Assembly: GCF_937997405.1 (NCBI RefSeq)
Contig: NZ_CALKTL010000044.1
Coordinates: forward strand, 1 to 16,693
Source: an uncultured Campylobacter sp.
GTDB lineage: Bacteria; Campylobacterota; Campylobacteria; Campylobacterales; Campylobacteraceae
Direction of reading: 5' to 3'
DNA: 16,693 bases
Position 1 is the stretch's first letter, and each line of letters begins with the position of its first letter. Position numbers and translations under genes: made by a program. Below, in pieces: positions 15,409 to 16,693 of the stretch. The notes below the pieces were generated by a model. It saw only the letters and a list, made by a program, of their open reading frames with translations. It made no database searches and was not told the origin of the DNA.

Positions 15409-15939
15409 ATGGCAAATAAATGGTATGCGATACAAACTTACGCTGGCAGCGAGATGGCAGTAAAGCGTGCGATAGAAGCTCTAAAGCAAGACGAAGCACT
15501 TGAGGCTAAGATTGGCGAAGTGCTAGTGCCTACCGAAGATGTTATAGAGGTCAAAAATACAAAGCAAACCATTAAAGAGCGTAGCTTATATCCAGGATAT
15601 TGCTTTGCAAATTTAGATCTGGATACCACTTTATGGCATAGAATTCAGATGCTACCTAAGGTTAGTCGCTTTATCGGCGAGGCTAAAAAGCCCTCTCCGC
15701 TACCGGAAAAAGATATCGAAATAATTCTAGAAAAGATTAATAATCGCGAGGCTCCTAAGCCTAAGATTAATTTTGATGAGGGCGAGACGGTTAGGATCGT
15801 CGACGGGCCTTTTGCTAATTTCAACGGCATCGTAGAAGAGTATGATATGATCCATGGCAAGCTTCGCCTCAATGTTTCGATCTTCGGACGAAGCACGCCG
15901 ATTGAAATTTCATACTCGCAAGTTGAAAAGATTATTTAA
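15409..15939 (+). CDS. nusG: Transcription termination/antitermination factor NusG
   Basis: Binds RNA polymerase, increases its processivity and couples it to Rho or the ribosome. The N-terminal NGN domain starts MANKWYAIQTYAGSE and carries YPGYCF (61-66) and the VSRFIGEAKKPSPL loop. The C-terminal KOW domain is about residues 124-155 (EGETVRIVDGPFANFNGIV). Length is 176 residues, normal. AAGG eight bases before the ATG, 14 bases after secE, in the classical secE-nusG-rplK order. Confidence 0.97.
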   Translation: MANKWYAIQTYAGSEMAVKRAIEALKQDEALEAKIGEVLVPTEDVIEVKNTKQTIKERSLYPGYCFANLDLDTTLWHRIQMLPKVSRFIGEAKKPSPLPEKDIEIILEKINNREAPKPKINFDEGETVRIVDGPFANFNGIVEEYDMIHGKLRLNVSIFGRSTPIEISYSQVEKII

Positions 15940-15959
15940 ATTTTATAAGGAGTAAATTT

Positions 15960-16385
15960 ATGGCTAAGAAAGTTGTTGGCGAAATCAAGCTACAAATAGC
16001 GGCCGCAAAAGCAAATCCAAGCCCGCCGGTAGGTCCTGCACTAGGTCAAAAGGGCGTTAATATTATGGAATTTTGCAAAGCGTTTAACGAGCGAACCAAA
16101 GATATGGCGGGTTTTAACATTCCTGTTATCATAACGGTTTATGCTGATAAAAGCTTTACTTTCATTACTAAACAACCGCCTGCGACGGATTTGATCAAAA
16201 AAGCGGCGAAGATAGATAAGGGCTCGGACAACCCTCTTAAAAAGAAGGTAGCATCCCTAACTAAGGCTCAGGTTTTAGAGATCGTCGAGAAAAAGATCGC
16301 CGATCTGAATACTAAAGATAGAGAGCAGGCGGCTAGGATTATAGCGGGTTCGGCTCGTTCTATGGGTATTACGGTCACTGACTAG
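15960..16385 (+). CDS. rplK: Ribosomal protein L11 (uL11)
   Basis: A 141-residue protein of the GTPase-associated centre of the large subunit. The N-terminal domain has PPVGPALGQKGVNIMEFCKAFN, the proline-rich linker region bound by thiostrepton-type antibiotics, and the C-terminal RNA-binding domain ends ARIIAGSARSMGITV. AAGGAG (15947-15952) is seven bases upstream of the ATG. No leader hairpin is visible in the 20-base gap after nusG. Confidence 0.97.
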   Translation: MAKKVVGEIKLQIAAAKANPSPPVGPALGQKGVNIMEFCKAFNERTKDMAGFNIPVIITVYADKSFTFITKQPPATDLIKKAAKIDKGSDNPLKKKVASLTKAQVLEIVEKKIADLNTKDREQAARIIAGSARSMGITVTD

Positions 16386-16393
16386 ACCTTTTG

Positions 16394-16417
16394 ACCGCTA
16401 AGGTTTAAAAAAGCGGT
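16394..16417 (+). promoter_or_regulatory. Stem-loop between rplK and rplA
   Basis: ACCGCT (16394-16399) pairs with AGCGGT (16412-16417) across a 12-base loop. A competing pair, ACCTT (16386-16390) with AAGGT (16400-16404), would exclude it sterically. No T run follows, so it is not a terminator; the rplA ribosome site begins 14 bases later. Confidence 0.35.
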
Positions 16418-16441
16418 AGCACTTTAATTGCGGAGAAATAT

Positions 16442-16693
16442 ATGCCAAAAAATTCAAAAAGATTCAACGAACTTTTAAAAAAAGTTGACGTAAATAAAAT
16501 TTATAGCGTAGATGAAGCGGTAAGCACAGTAAAAACTCTAGCTTCTGCTAAATTTGACGAGACGGTAGAGATCGCTCTTAAACTAAACGTAGATCCAAGA
16601 CATGCCGATCAGATGGTGCGCGGCTCGGTCGTTTTACCTGCCGGTACGGGTAAGAGTGTTCGAGTAGCCGTGATTGCAAAGGACGCAAAGGCT
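16442..16693 (+). CDS. rplA: Ribosomal protein L1 (uL1), 3' end beyond window
   Basis: The first 84 residues of L1, which forms the mobile stalk at the ribosomal E site and in many bacteria represses its own operon by binding the mRNA. It starts MPKNSKRFNELL, has the YSVDEAVSTVKTLASAKFDETVEIALKL segment and the conserved VRGSVVLPAGTGKSVRVAV motif. GGAG (16432-16435) is six bases upstream. The window ends mid-gene with the frame still open. Confidence 0.95.
   Translation, partial: MPKNSKRFNELLKKVDVNKIYSVDEAVSTVKTLASAKFDETVEIALKLNVDPRHADQMVRGSVVLPAGTGKSVRVAVIAKDAKA

Overview
The window does not read as one genome. It looks like a chimeric contig joined from at least three bacterial sources, with two joints that both fall in short A-rich stretches. 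Positions 1 to about 510 are an AT-rich fragment of a 23S rRNA uracil methyltransferase of the RlmD/TrmA family, with a codon style (more TTG and GTG) unlike what follows; a Leptotrichia-like source is a guess. From about 510 to 7820 the DNA is extremely AT-rich and Fusobacterium-like: the C-terminal half of an FAD/NAD(P) disulfide oxidoreductase, a terminator, then a tight co-directional operon of alanyl-tRNA editing protein, rlmN, a class A penicillin-binding protein and a UvrD-family helicase. From about 7820 to the end the DNA is clearly richer in G+C and Campylobacter-like. These three groups commonly share oral plaque, which fits a metagenome-derived contig, but the habitat is inference.

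The Campylobacter-like part has two blocks. Block one (7820-12213) is a run of genes: two tiny unknown ORFs (the second apparently frameshifted), argF (ornithine carbamoyltransferase), a DUF2603/UPF0763 protein, hemN (oxygen-independent coproporphyrinogen III oxidase) and a GlcF-like two-[4Fe-4S] protein with two CCG domains. The first two, argF and the DUF2603 gene, lie close together; the DUF2603 gene overlaps hemN, and the iron-sulfur gene follows hemN closely. This order resembles the argF-hemN neighbourhood I recall from Campylobacter jejuni.

Between 12214 and 12827 I see no convincing gene. A small reverse-strand gene for a membrane-anchored coiled-coil protein (12828-13040) is transcribed away from a strong promoter that drives block two.

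Block two (13118-16693) is the translation locus: tRNA-Thr(TGT), tRNA-Tyr(GTA), tRNA-Gly(TCC), tRNA-Thr(GGT), tuf, a strong hairpin terminator, rpmG, tRNA-Trp(CCA), secE, nusG, rplK and the start of rplA, which runs off the window. The tRNA-tuf order matches the thrU-tyrU-glyT-thrT-tufB order of E. coli, so it is an old conserved arrangement.

I did not find a convincing new defence, mobile or signalling system. The most useful observations are the two chimeric joints, the broken small ORF ahead of argF, and a handful of local oddities listed as findings.
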